This document shows positions 24,219-35,542 of a DNA stretch of 64,000 nucleotides, one piece after another. Position 1 is the stretch's first letter, and each line of letters opens with the position of its first letter. The DNA lies in NCBI RefSeq assembly GCF_018143015.1, contig NC_054743.1, positions 36,335,243 through 36,399,242 on the forward strand, written 5' to 3'. The position numbers and the translations under genes were made by a program. This DNA comes from Lytechinus variegatus (lineage: Eukaryota > Echinodermata > Echinoidea > Temnopleuroida > Toxopneustidae). The notes beneath the pieces were generated by a model. That model was not told the origin of the DNA. It was given only the letters and a program-made list of their open reading frames with translations, and made no database searches.

Positions 24219-24711
24219 GTTTACATTCCCGATGCCGATTACAATGATTTGGAGGACGAAGTCGGCAGAGATACGTCATCGCATCTGGAAGAAGAAGTGT
24301 TCGCTAACCCGACCTACGAACTCGACGTCCAAACCGACAGAGTAGATCGAGATGAAGTGGAGAACGATGACGATGTGAACACCAATCATGTCAATGAACC
24401 CGTCGAAGTCAGTGACCACCAAGAAGAGGTAGCAGTCCTCGATGTCGTAGTCGTGGAACACAACGAGACATCGTCCGAGAGGTCTTCGGAGGTCGAACAT
24501 CGAGGGTACGATACGATGAATGGAGCCATCCCAACCATCCCTGCTCGACCGAACGGAATGGACGTCGAACGGGCGGGCGATTTCCCCACGACGAGGCACG
24601 ACCTCACTGCTGAAGGAAAACGGATACGCGAAAGAGAGCTAACAATTTGCATGTCTATGTTCGTCGTCACCATTATCCTGCTCGTCGTCAGCCTCGTTAT
24701 TTACTTTGCCG
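24219..24711 (+). CDS. Gene D, coding exon with NPTY motif and transmembrane helix
   Basis: This is an internal exon: acceptor ...GATATCAG before 24219, donor G|GTAAGT at 24712. It reads in phase 0 at its start and leaves one base of the last codon. An in-frame stop just upstream of the acceptor (24210-24212), and no ATG near the exon start, show that the protein begins in an earlier exon. The 164 codons are strongly acidic, with FANPTYEL around residues 28-35 (NPxY, a possible PTB-domain or endocytic motif). Then come basic residues KRIRER and a transmembrane helix at about 141-163. Positive charge before the helix suggests an N-in, C-out (type II or tail-anchored) protein. The family is not recognised. 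Confidence 0.65.
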
Positions 24712-25665
24712 GTAAGTCGATATCATAAGAGGGCATCAATCAGTCAATGAAGGAAATTTAATTCCACTTCCATGGTTTTCAATTCTTTATATTTTTTTTT
24801 TACATTTCCTTCCTTGTTACCATTAAGTTGGAGGAAAATTTCACGTAGGTTCTGTTACATGAAAAGCTCTTTTCAAACACTTTTAATATTTTTTACATTC
24901 ACGATAATCCGTTGTTTAGCCATGGTAAAGTACAAACTGGACAAGATAATTATGTAATAGATAGGGAATGAAAAAGATTAGTAAAAGGAAGGCTGCGTTT
25001 TTTGTGCCATTCTTTCTACTTGTTTTATTAACATATCTACCGAGAGATGGCGTGGTTGAGTATAGATTTCACGACTCGTGTGTTAAAATGGCATTGTTAA
25101 AGAAAAAGAAAATAATAAAAAAAAATAGAGGTTGAACTTTTTACTACCGGTGACTATGATATATATCTGGTACTCCATAATTGATCAATTAACAATAAAA
25201 GACATGAAGACATCTCCTGACGGGATCAAATTCATCACCTACAACAGTAAAACAGCCCCCAATTTATTATACCACCAGTAGAAGAGTCCCAATAGTTAAG
25301 TGATGTTTCTTCCTCATTTGGGAAAAAGAAGTTCAGTTGTTGCCCTTCATGATTATAGAATCAGTGTTACATAGCTAATCAAATGTTAAGGTTGGGTCGA
25401 ATCTTCTGCCTTCCTTTTGTAATTAGGCTCCGGAAGGGCCTGCATGTCCGTAAGAAAATAATCGATTATATATTTTTTGTTCTTGCCTGTCTGACCGTTT
25501 TGACAAATCTTGTTCTCTTTAATGCCCCATTCACACTGGCGAAACCGACTCCAGAATGACCAAATCTATTACGTTGTAACAAATGAAATACCATCATTCG
25601 GTTGGGAATAGTTTTTTTCTGTTCATTATAATTTTTATATCATCATCCTTTTATATTCGTTTTAG

Positions 25666-25716
25666 TATCATCAGCCAGAAGCCTGTCCGCGACAACGGAA
25701 AGTCCTATGTCGTCAG
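25666..25716 (+). CDS. Gene D, 51-base coding exon
   Basis: The acceptor is ...TTCGTTTTAG and the donor is CAG|GTAAGA. Joined to the exon ending at 24711, it keeps the frame and adds VSSARSLSATTESPMSS after the transmembrane helix, a short Ser/Thr-rich segment that would lie outside. The exon is symmetric (51 bases), so skipping it would not change the frame. Both splice sites and the phase agree, but the exon is short, so this is a model. Confidence 0.55.
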
Positions 25717-26179
25717 GTAAGAATTGAATCATGGCCGCTTATTTATTTACTAGCATTATTTATTCATTCGTTAATTTATTCATGCAGCTGCTTATCGTAT
25801 AATAATTCTCTAAATAAGAAAATGGATTATTACAATGGCAAGTGATGGCCTTTCACTTGACACTGAACTCGAAAAAAAGTTTAAAATAGTCCTGTACCGT
25901 GATAATGGTGGTGTGCAAGAGCATCATCAGTGAAAGTTCACTCCACCAGGTTGGTGTATCATCGTAACTATTTTAACCAAGAAACAACACAAAGCATAAT
26001 TATGAAACCAATGTAGATTTCAAAGTATTGCTATTAGTCTTTGCCTAAACATAAGATGGTATTGGGTCTAATAAAATTGATATGTTTATAATCTCTTAAG
26101 ATTGAATATGATTTGATTTGTTTTACGATAAAATCTCTGAAGATTGTAACTTCCAATATATATTTCGTTTGTTTTTCAG

Positions 26180-26188
26180 CGACACCTT
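26180..26188 (+). CDS. Gene D, probable last coding codons and stop
   Basis: The acceptor TTTGTTTTTCAG ends at 26179. In the phase left by either upstream exon, the first codons read Ala-Thr-Pro-stop. This gives a protein ending about 20 residues after the transmembrane helix, with 3' UTR from 26189 to about 26490. An alternative exon downstream carrying an extracellular domain cannot be excluded. Confidence 0.45.
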
Positions 26189-26470
26189 AAAAGCTCAACA
26201 CCATCACGGAAATACACCATGGACACGCTGCAAAATCCGTCAACATTTTCCCTGTGATATGGTTGTCACCCTTCGTAAAATGCCACTTACTTTGAACAAA
26301 CTTTACACCATTCCCAAAATGTCAATGAAAGCTAAAACAAATCATTTAATGTAATTTTTGAACGCATTTTCAGACATTGATTGTTATTCATAATCATGTT
26401 TAATCGCAGATACACAAGTTTCATTTTATTTGACAATTTTTGTCGCTTCCATACGTATTCAATTCAATCC

Positions 26471-26476
26471 AATAAA
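26471..26476 (+). terminator. Polyadenylation signal AATAAA, probably of gene D
   Basis: A canonical AATAAA lies about 280 bases after the predicted gene D stop, on the same strand. Confidence 0.45.
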
Positions 26477-26499
26477 ATAATTGTCAGTCAATTCCCATA

Positions 26500-27949
26500 A
26501 TTTTTAGTCTTGGATGCTGTAACATAAGATCCGGCATCTCGTAAACCTTTCACATGTCTTAGGTCCGAGTGTGCGGATATAATTGAATCGGATATCTCTT
26601 TAACCCGAATTTTCCTGGTCCGAAGAAGACGGTTGGTGAGATTCAGCATCTCACTGACCCAACCTTTAATCTAGAAGGCAAAAACAAAAGTATGGTATCA
26701 CATCAGCTTGTATATCTGGGTAGGCGAAAATACGCGGAATGACCATGGAGTTGTGGTATAACATCTTGCCAACACTAATTATGGGATCCTTGAAGGAAGC
26801 AGCAAAAAAAAAAATCCGACATTTCGTCGACCTCACTTTCTGGATCCTACATGGATAATGTTGACTGATAGATAGCAAGATAGCCAGACCAGGAAACTCT
26901 TCAACAGTGACCCCGTAATGGTCCTAAAACAAAATGTACCAATTCTCCGTTTTGGCCCTTGAAGACGACGAAGTGCAGTATCTTGGCTGGACCCCTCGGC
27001 AGAGCAGTTGTGCTGTAATGGCTCATCTGAGTAGGGCGATCCATCCAATGTTATTTCATCATGTATTATATTTTGTTGTAATTTGATATGTATTGTTTTT
27101 TATATATTGGTAAATCAAATCAAATCAACCAAGCTTTGTGGGGCACGAGAAGACGCGGTGACAAGATTCAGCCGCTTGTTCTGAACACGATATACATAAT
27201 CAAATCAGCCCGTCCTCATTCAAAATCTTTCATCCGGGACTGCAAAAAGTAAGTATCCAGCACATCAAGCCAAGGTCTAACTCTCTGCTAAAATAATCAT
27301 GGGAGGCCAAAAATTACATAATTTTTATTTCATAGTATATTTCCAATGTTTACCGTGCTCTTTTAATGCTCTAATGATGAAGGAAATTATTTCCAGATAG
27401 TTCTGAATTACATATTTGAATGTTTATTATGAGTTGATAATTTTAACCTGTCGTTTTGGGATCAATGCTATTACAATTGGCTATCCATTGTTAAACCTCA
27501 TCTTTAAACAAGAGCTAAACCTGTTTCATAATGATTTGTTAGAATGACAAATGAACCGTTTCTATAACAAATTTCATCTCAGCCAATCAGATTGAAGGAT
27601 TTCAGTAGCCTTTAACTGTTACTGCAAATGGATTAAGTTGTATGAACAGATCCCATACGGACGGTAGGGTCTATATAAAAACTTTAAAAAGTGACAGATG
27701 AGATACGGCATCTCGTCAACACGAAGAGACAACACTAGAGAGGAATCGCCGAGTTCTCAAGTCCTTTCCGCGCTATTTCGAGAATGTAAAGATTCATCGT
27801 TGACCATTTTAAAATTTGTGAATAATTCGTCAATTTGGCGGTATAACCTGCTGAAAAATAGTTTTTTTTTTCATTTCACGGTGTTCGACGGATTTAAGCA
27901 CATGGAAAATGTATTTCAAATTCCCTTCAATGGCAAGGGATAACCAAGA
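26500..27949. other. Intergenic, no gene recognised
   Basis: AT-rich. About 27500-27660 is a decayed dispersed repeat sharing words with 16060-16150. Two related words, AGATCCGGCATCTCGT (26529) and AGATACGGCATCTCGT (27700), recur. The frames at 26666-27048 and 27698-27943 have no recognised domains. Confidence 0.4.
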
Positions 27950-28190
27950 AGTCTTTGTCGATTCTTAGTGATTCAAAACATTAGTTTGGTCCTGAACTCT
28001 GGAAAAACGTCGTATTTGCAATTTGTCATCAGCGCCGAAACTGAGGACGAAAATGCTGTTCCGGTCCACAAATGTTCGACATAGACCTCGCAGCTGTTCA
28101 TTGTCATTACATGGGCAGTTTCAATCCATTTACTGTGTTCTTGAATTCGTCGACGTTGCAGTTGCGAAAACTCGCTATTGTGAGGGTTCC
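27950..28190 (+). repeat. Dispersed repeat, copy 2 (partner at 13123)
   Basis: Similar by eye to 13123-13335 along most of its length. It ends just before a MITE inserted at 28202. The 91-codon frame at 28023 spans both and is not supported. Confidence 0.6.
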
Positions 28191-28201
28191 AATCTCAACT
28201 A

Positions 28202-28420
28202 CACAGCAAAAACTGTGGTGTTAACCGGTGTACATAGAGGACCACACCAGTTATTTTACACCTGTGTTAAATTGGTGGTGTTAGTTTTACACCTATAAAT
28301 GTTATTACAACACCTTTTGCTGTTACATTTACACTCTTTGGTGTTATGTTTAATCTCTAGGGTGTAATTCCTCTATCAACACCAATTTGTGTCAGTTTTA
28401 ACACCACAGTTTTTACAATG
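28202..28420. mobile_element. TA-flanked MITE, GGTGTTA family, copy 4
   Basis: It begins CACAGCAAAAACTGTGGTG, ends CAGTTTTTACAATG, and is flanked by TA at 28200-28201 and 28421-28422. It is about 20 bases shorter than copy 1, having lost part of the right side after GGGTGTAATT. Confidence 0.85.
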
Positions 28421-28694
28421 TAAGTGAATGTATCATCTCCAAGCATAACGCCAAGGAGTAGCATGATAAACGAAGCCGATGAATACATAATAATGGTGAT
28501 GTCTTATTGAGCTCACAGACCGTCCACCGACACTCATGGAGCTAGCCCAACAACAGTTCATTTGGATACTACAAACATATATGTAAACGAAGTCAACAAA
28601 GAGATCTTAAGTTACCACAAATATCATAAAGGGTACATAATTTACCCCCAAAAAGGGTACAGTTTTGCATCATCCTCTGGAATTTCTATCCTGT

Positions 28695-28825
28695 GCCCCG
28701 TAACACAAAGCTTAGCAATGATCGTAGAACATTTTTCTACGATTGATTCCATTGACAATAATGTACAATCAATCTTGAATATCAAACATACGATCAATCG
28801 CAATACCTTTGTGTTACGGGACCCT
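28695..28825. mobile_element. Palindromic MITE with CCCGTAACACAAAG ends
   Basis: CCCGTAACACAAAG at 28697-28710 is mirrored by CTTTGTGTTACGGG at 28807-28820, and inner GATCGTA/ATCGATTGATCG-like words also mirror. The 109-codon frame at 28562-28891 runs straight through it and is therefore unlikely to be a gene. Confidence 0.75.
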
Positions 28826-29932
28826 GGTCATGCTGGTGGTGCCTGGACAGGTGCCCTCCGGCTTGCTGCTCTGTTCACCGAAAGTGTTTGATCGCTGTAC
28901 ATAGGAGTAATCTAACATTCACAAAATCATTGTTCTACATGAATATATATTTTCATGTATATTTTCAGGTATGTTAGTACGTGGTAACATTTTAAAGGTA
29001 TAAGCATCTTATCACCGATTACGATATATTTCATATTTATCTTTTTTTCTCTCTTATCATGTCATATATTTTGTTAATATTTCATTTTGGAATTGCTGAA
29101 ACGCATTAGTATTAATTTCTAGTATTTTTGAAGTTTGATGTATAATTTGTATAATTATACTGTAATGGATTTATTGTATGATTTACAATTATGTTTCAAA
29201 TAGTTTGTACAAATTGTTTATAGAATCTAATTGTGTATTTTGATTTGAGAGAATATAATAAAACATCCTTAAAAAAAAAATCATGTAATAACTACATTTT
29301 CTCGATTATGTTGAATAAAATAAAAATTTCTGAGAGAAGTGAATACAAAGTTAAATACATGTAAGTCAATAATGGTTACCATGGAAATAGTACAGCACAT
29401 CATACTTTGCATTGATTAATCAAATTACTCTAGACAAATAAACATTCAACAAAATGTAAATATCTGTTCTTGTGTTTCCTCTCTTCTGTGTCTTAGACAG
29501 CTGTTTACCGCCCACTAGCGTTATAATAATTATATATGACATTACCACCGGAATATACATGATATATATATATCTTAAAGTTTCACGTATTGGCTTCTCT
29601 AATAGTAACAAAATATGCTGAAGATAAATGGTAATGCTTTCAAAGCCAATATACATATACATTCATATAATATATAATAATTATGATCCATTTATATGGC
29701 GCAACTACTATATACATAATTTTCCTGCGTTTGACACTTGGTATCATGTTGTTGTTATTATTGATATTATTGTCATTATTATTATTATCATTGTTATTAT
29801 TATTAGTAGTAGTAGTATTTTTATGATTAGGATTATTTTTGTTATCATTATATTGACATATATCATGATGATAGTGGCTTTATCACACTGATCATTGCTT
29901 CCGACTCAAAAGCGTGTCACGGTATACATATA
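28826..29932. other. Intergenic with (ATT)n tract
   Basis: AT-rich. A microsatellite of ATT triplets lies at about 29745-29825. GTTACCATGGAAAT at 29375-29388 is a one-sided match to an RFX X-box. No gene is recognised. Confidence 0.4.
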
Positions 29933-30811
29933 AACTCCTCAAAAAAGTTTGGAAATCTGACTTTGATCGACGATCCCTCATCAATTTTAGTTAATATCAA
30001 TGTGTAATTACTATCAATGAATAGAGCATTTAACTGTCTTTAAAATGATACCCTACATGATATGATTATGGTTCGCATGGAGGTGCAGTGCCTTGAAATG
30101 TGGGGCAAGGTCAAAATTCAAAAGTTGCAAAATGACACAATATTGAATGTCACTGTTCTTTTTTCAGTGGTGATGAGTGAATTTCTCAGCGGTTTCTTTT
30201 AATCATTTTAATGCACCTTAACATCAACATTAACATGGAATCAAACACACCTCTGCATAAGTAAACACATAAAGAACAAACATGCATGGGCATTTCAAAC
30301 CACGACTCAAACCATGTTATCTCACAGAACCATCACTACACAAGCAGGGTCTTGATTTGAATGGATTATCATCTCTATTGACACAGACAAAATAATCATG
30401 TTCTGTATTGACCCTTCATGACTATTTCTGCTCGTTTTGCAGCTTTCCAGTTCAGACCTCATCCAACACTTTTGAATCCTGCTCTTTTCGTGATGGCATG
30501 AACTTAACAAGCATGGTACCATTTTAAAGAGAATTAAATGATCTTTTGAATGATGTATTGTTAAAAATTGTGAGTTGGGAGAAAGTCCGATTTCCAAAAC
30601 TTTTTTGCTCGTTTTGCAGCTTTTCGATTCAGACCTTATCCAACACTTTTGAATCCTACTCTTTTCATGAGGACATGATCATAACAGGAATGGTATCATT
30701 TTAAAAAGAATTAAATGATCTTTTGAATGATGTAAAATATGCATTGTGTAAAATTAGGAGTTGGGAGAAATTAATAGCCCAAAACAGATTTCCAATTTTT
30801 TTTGAGGGGTT
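29933..30811. mobile_element. Tc1/mariner-like non-autonomous element with internal duplication
   Basis: The left end AACTCCTCAAAAAAGTTTGG and right end CCAATTTTTTTTGAGGGGTT are inverted copies, flanked by TA on both sides (29931-29932 and 30812-30813). The right half holds a direct duplication of about 175 bases (about 30427-30600 and 30603-30785), recognised by TGCTCGTTTTGCAGCTTT and AATGATCTTTTGAATGATGT in both units. No transposase is encoded. Confidence 0.75.
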
Positions 30812-30898
30812 TATAATACCAAGATTAAAATAAATGAGTATTTAACATTTAAGAATAAAAAAATTCTCTCCCCAATACAGGCATTGGCAAAACACTTA

Positions 30899-31047
30899 GG
30901 CCCGAATTCACAAAGGAATTTTAAACCCCCTCGGGGTAAAAAAATCCTTTGTGAAACGCAAATGAAAAACCCAGCTCGGGGTTTGAACCAGGAGGGGGTT
31001 TAAACCACCAAAAACCAGGAGCTATGTTTTTTTGTGAATTCGGGCCA
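30899..31047. mobile_element. Foldback MITE with GGCCCGAATTCACAAA ends
   Basis: GGCCCGAATTCACAAA at the left is mirrored by a TTTGTGAATTCGGGCC-like right end. TTA lies immediately outside each end (30896-30898 and 31048-31050), compatible with a 3-bp Harbinger-type duplication. The interior is rich in GGGGTTTAAA and AAACCCC words. Confidence 0.7.
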
Positions 31048-31283
31048 TTAGGTAGTAATTTTATCTGTATAGTTTTCTGATATGGTAATTACAGAATTTG
31101 TAAGTAAAAGTATTTTTAATTAAAACTAACGAAACATCCTGAAATCTATTTGAAAAGAGACATGTGGCTTTATTTATATTCAATGCCACTCTTTAATGAA
31201 CTCTTGTCACCTGATATGGCTTGATAAGTACCTATAACATATTACGTCATTATTATGTAATGAAGGAAATGCCAACTGATATA

Positions 31284-32500
31284 CAGTGTGTATCCAAAAA
31301 AACGGGACAGATTTGAAAAGTCTACAAAATTTTTGTTTCAAATTATGATCTCTATATTTTGGTGTCAAAATGTGCTCTGGGGTCTTATCCTTCAAATGTT
31401 ATTTTTAAAAAATTGTTTCGTTCATGCTTGAACGAACACGGGATGTTTTTGTCTAGGGTTACAAAGGAGGCTTGGGCCAAAATGGCATCAAATGATATAT
31501 ATGATGATCGGACTTCTTGCTAATCAGCAGACTTCCTTTGGATATTCCTTCTTTAGGCAAGAACCATTTATTTTAAACCGAAGTATGGGAGAGCGTGTTT
31601 TGTTAAAAATCCTTTCATAGTGTGCTATAAAGGTTATGGTGTCTTTGAACAGTGGCATACTGGTGGATAGGGGCTCGGGGTACTACCCCCCCCCCATTTT
31701 TTTTTAATCATGACCAAGAAAAAAAATATGGAAAGGAAAATAACAGAAAACATAGAAAGTGACATATGATATCATTTTCTGAATATTATGTCAAAATCAC
31801 AAAATATGATATTTTAATGATAAAGTGGAAATATTTGCTTGCTCGCTTCACAACTTTTTAATACATTTTACCCGATCTGCCATATCTTGCTCCTTCAAAA
31901 TTGACTCAAAACACCATTGCCATTGAAAGACATGAATCCTTTCCTGTTTGTCCTGTCAAGCACATAATTAAACTTGGTGAAGGATTCAATAACCCCTTGA
32001 AAATAGGATTCATGTCTTTTATAGGTACCATAACACATTTTGTTTCACATAATAAAAGAATTTGAATAATTACAAATCCCCAATTAATAATACAAATCTT
32101 CTAACTTGGGTTGATAAAAAGTATTCTTTTCTTACTTATGAAGGAAAATTCAAAGGTAAAAGGAATTTAAATGAAATAAATAAATAAATTTGAAATTAAA
32201 TTTGACAGCATAATTCGAAAATTATGGCAAAGATAATGAAAATATTAAGAGAAAGTCTGCTGATTAGCCAAAAGTCTAATCGTCAAATTTCTAATTTCTG
32301 CCATTCTGGCGCAAGCCTCTTTTTGAACCCCCAACAAAAAAGGCCCGTGTTCGCTCAAGCATGAACACAATTTATTTTTTTTAAATGGCATTTCAAAGAT
32401 TAGATCTCAGAGCATCTACTAACATCAAAATATAGATATAATATTTTGAAGAAAAAAAATCATAGACTTTTCAAAACTGTCCCGTTTTTTGTACGCACTG
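31284..32500. mobile_element. Mariner-like non-autonomous element, long inverted arms
   Basis: The left end CAGTGTGTATCCAAAAAAAC and the right end GTTTTTTGTACGCACTG are inverted copies, each flanked by TA (31282-31283 and 32501-32502). Both arms hold the mirrored ACGGGACAG/CTGTCCCGT and GTTCATGCTTGAACGAACA/GTTCGCTCAAGCATGAAC blocks, about 150 bases per arm. A second hairpin inside pairs AGACATGAATCC (31928) with GGATTCATGTCT (32006). No open transposase frame is seen. Confidence 0.8.
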
Positions 32501-32502
32501 TA

Positions 32503-33140
32503 GACACGTTATACAATTTCATATTTAACCTCGGTTTTGGAGTAGATACTGTCATGTTTTTTTAAAATCGGCCTATAATAATATCCGTTTTGTGATAGAG
32601 AATTGCTTTGGAATTGAATCATTTTCCCCACCCGAAAACATTTTCACAATAATTCTTGCAATCAATCTGCTCTGTATCACTCAGAATAATCTACTAGTAT
32701 TTGAATAGAACCCTATAAACACCTGTACAGTTACTTGTGTGTTTACCAATTTCAAACTCGCAATCTTGAACCCTTGTTTAATCTTTCATCTATGTGTTAT
32801 AATGTGTCGATAACCTTTAAAGAGGTCTCGTGCAAATTTGTGAACCCAAAGAAAGGGGAATGAACTTGTACAGGCACACAATTGCGCATTTTTATCTTAC
32901 AACACTTACGTATGAAAGTCCTCAAAACTCATATTGTTTCTTTTCTTTACAGACGTTTCTTTTTTTCTTGCTCCTGAAACTGTCTCTCTTAGATTTTATT
33001 TTTCAAATTTTAATTGATGACATTGCTCTTTTCCTTTTTACTCTCTTTTTTTAAGTTTACTCTTTACTTTTCGCTGCAGGTATTGTCATTTCTTTTGACG
33101 ATCCTGATACCTTCGTCTCCTCTGCATCCACTTGACAGCA
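32503..33140. other. Intergenic, nothing recognised
   Basis: T-rich, with no supported gene. The frame at 32830-33054 is low complexity at its end. Confidence 0.4.
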
Positions 33141-35177
33141 CACAGCAAAAACTGTGGTGTTAACCGGTGTACATAGCGGACCACACGAATTATTTAACAC
33201 CGGTGTTAAATTGCGCATACATTCGTAATTCCGAAGCTTCGTAATTCCGAATGTTTGGTTATTCCGAAGGTTCGTTAATTCGAAAACGAAATAAGGTTCG
33301 TAATTCCGAAGGTTCGTTAGTCCGAAAACGAAATGAGGTTCGTAATTCCGAAGGTTCGTTAATCCGAAAACGAAATAAGTTTCGTTAATCCGAAAATTAA
33401 ATAAGGTTCGTATTTCCGAAAATGAAATTAATTCATTTTGGTAACAAGAACGGTGCTGTTCTTGCAAGATAATAGGATATTATGCAATGATAAACTAACG
33501 AACGATGATGTGTGTGTTGTGGCCAAAGCATGTATCGATTTAAGAATAGGCGCCCGGATCAAACATACGCTTAATTTCGATTTTATCTGAGCAAATGCTG
33601 CCCAAGCAAATGGTTTAAAGATGCAGCTGGGGGATTAAGTGTATTGGTCGTTTGCGAGTAACCTCCAGATAATGATATTTGTATTGGAGGGGATGTCATT
33701 TTTAATAAGAGCTTCTCCTGAAAATGAATCTAAAATGTATACTTTAAATGAAGTATTGATTTTGAAAAAAAAGGTATTTCCCATTTTGGAAAAATAGCAT
33801 TTCCCTGTTATTTCTTTAGGTGTGCACGTGCCCCCTGCTACCCCCCCCCCGGCGGATCCAACTTTCGCCAATGGGGGGGGGGGGCGAATTTTTTTCACCC
33901 ATAATTTCCCGGATCGGCAGCTTTAAAGTTGATTTTTTTTGTTTGTTTCTTTGAAAGGGTATTCCTAATAGCCAATAATTATTATAAAAATAAAGTAAAT
34001 ATGTAATAATATCATAAGCCCTTGTTAAATAATGCAAGCGCGAAGCGCGAGCTATAGTTTTCGTTGAAATTGGGGATGTCATTCTTAATAAGATAAAAAA
34101 ATATTTAAAAAATGCCTTGGTAAATAATACCAATGTTATTATTATGTCTTATTAGGCCTACATGAAATTTCCAAAAGTTTGAGCTCGTGATTCGCTCGCA
34201 ACATCTCACAATAATGCCCTTTTAACAGTAATTAAATCCATTGACCAAAAAGCGAGTTTTATAACTTCAGATTTGAATTTTTTCTTCCAAACCGCTTGCT
34301 TGCTACGCTTTCTCGCGAAAATAACACCTAAATATATATGTTATCAATCAGAAATCAATTAAAAAAACTTTGCTCAACTTAATTACTACAAAACACACAA
34401 CTTCTTTACACAGATGATATTGGTTAAAATATCCGTTTGCACCAAAATGCCCTTTTTGGCATATAAGTGCACTTAAATCAATACATGCTTTGGCCACAAC
34501 ACACACATATATCATCGTTCGTTAGTTTATCATTGCATAATATCCTGTTATCTTGCAAGAACAGCACCGTTCTTGTTACCAAAATGAATTAATTTCATTT
34601 TCGGAAATACGAACCTTATTTAATTTTCGGATTAACGAACCTTATTTCGTTTTCGGACTAACGAACCTTCGGATTAACGAACCTTATTTCGTTTTCGGAT
34701 TAACGAACCTTCGGAATAACGAACCCTATTTCGTTTTCGGATTAACGAACCTTCGGAACAACGAACCTTATTTCGTTTTCGGATTAACGAACCTTCGGAA
34801 CAACGAACCTTATTTCGTTTTCGGATTATCGAACCTTCGGAACAACGAACCTTATTTCGTTTTCGGAATTACGCCACAAATGTTCGGATTAACGAACCCT
34901 TTTTCGTTTTCGGATTAACGAACATCGAGGTATAGGCAATTTACGTGTTTCGGAATTACGAACCTTCGGAATAAAGAACCTTCGGAATTACGAAGTGTAA
35001 CCGTTAAATTGGTGGTGCTAGTTTTACACCTATAGGTGTTATTACAACACCTTTGGCTGTTACATTTACACTCTTTGGTGTTATGTTCAATTTTTAGGGT
35101 GTAATTTTAACACCTGAGGGTGTGGCCCTCTATTAACGCCAATTGGTGTCAGTTTTAACACCACAGTTTTTACAGTG
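33141..35177. mobile_element. TA-flanked MITE, GGTGTTA family, copy 5, split by an insertion
   Basis: The left half (33141-33213) starts CACAGCAAAAACTGTGGTG and stops at GGTGTTAAATTG. The right half (35003-35177) resumes with GTTAAATTGGTGGTG and ends TTTTTACAGTG. Joined, they match the copies at 28202 and 22982 across the break. The outer flanks are CA rather than TA. Confidence 0.9.
33214..35002. mobile_element. Foldback transposon inserted in a MITE, 9-bp target duplication
   Basis: The 9-mer GTTAAATTG occurs on both sides (33205-33213 and 35003-35011), and removing the insert plus one copy restores the MITE. The termini share TTCGTAATTCCGAAG in inverted orientation. Each arm is 300 to 500 bases. 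The outer part is made of short tandem units built from TTCGTTTTCGGATTAACGAA-like words (about 34606-34920 in the right arm). The inner part is shared single-copy sequence, for example GAACAGCACCGTTCTTG. The central 900 bases are non-coding. A 9-bp duplication with long arms fits a Mutator-like foldback; the family is inferred. The frames at 33057-33467 and 34553-34918 read the two arms. Confidence 0.85.
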
Positions 35178-35542
35178 CACACACACACTCAGATGCACCC
35201 TCTCCCAACTCACACCACTTAACATGGACAACAACACAGACATGATAGATCAACTCAACAATGACAGTAAATATTATACAGTGGCAGAATGATTCGTCTT
35301 CGAAATCAAATGTTTGTCATGTCGATAGTCTACTCCTCTTAACAAAGTGGAGGTATCGTTGGAGATAAAGTCATTTCAAATCAAAGCCATGCAGTTCAGC
35401 TCATGTTGAGAATGTCGTGTACTACATTCAATTTCAGTGAGTAGGAGATGAACGTTATTTGAAATTAATTGTATTATATTTCTTATTTTGTCTACTTTTT
35501 TTCTTTCTTTCGTCGTTTTCTTTGTCATTCATTTTTATATTT
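35178..35542 (+). other. Leader region of the LINE at 35543-38993
   Basis: Lies between the end of the interrupted MITE and the first LINE ATG. Part of it is probably LINE 5' UTR, but the border could not be placed. Confidence 0.35.

Noticed and set aside
24276-24673. Minus-strand frames of 95-107 codons opposite gene D
   Set aside because: They are shadows of the plus-strand exon, which has matching splice sites, a transmembrane helix and consistent phase.
28562-28891. 109-codon frame
   Set aside because: Runs through a palindromic MITE with CCCGTAACACAAAG ends and has no recognisable domain.
33057-33467. 136-codon frame with repeated FVFGLTNLRN units
   Set aside because: It is the translated inverted arm of the foldback element; the same peptide start appears from the other arm at 34553.
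34553-34918. Regularly spaced repeats that could suggest a CRISPR-like array
   Set aside because: Units are contiguous tandem repeats without unique spacers, inside a transposon arm of a eukaryotic genome.
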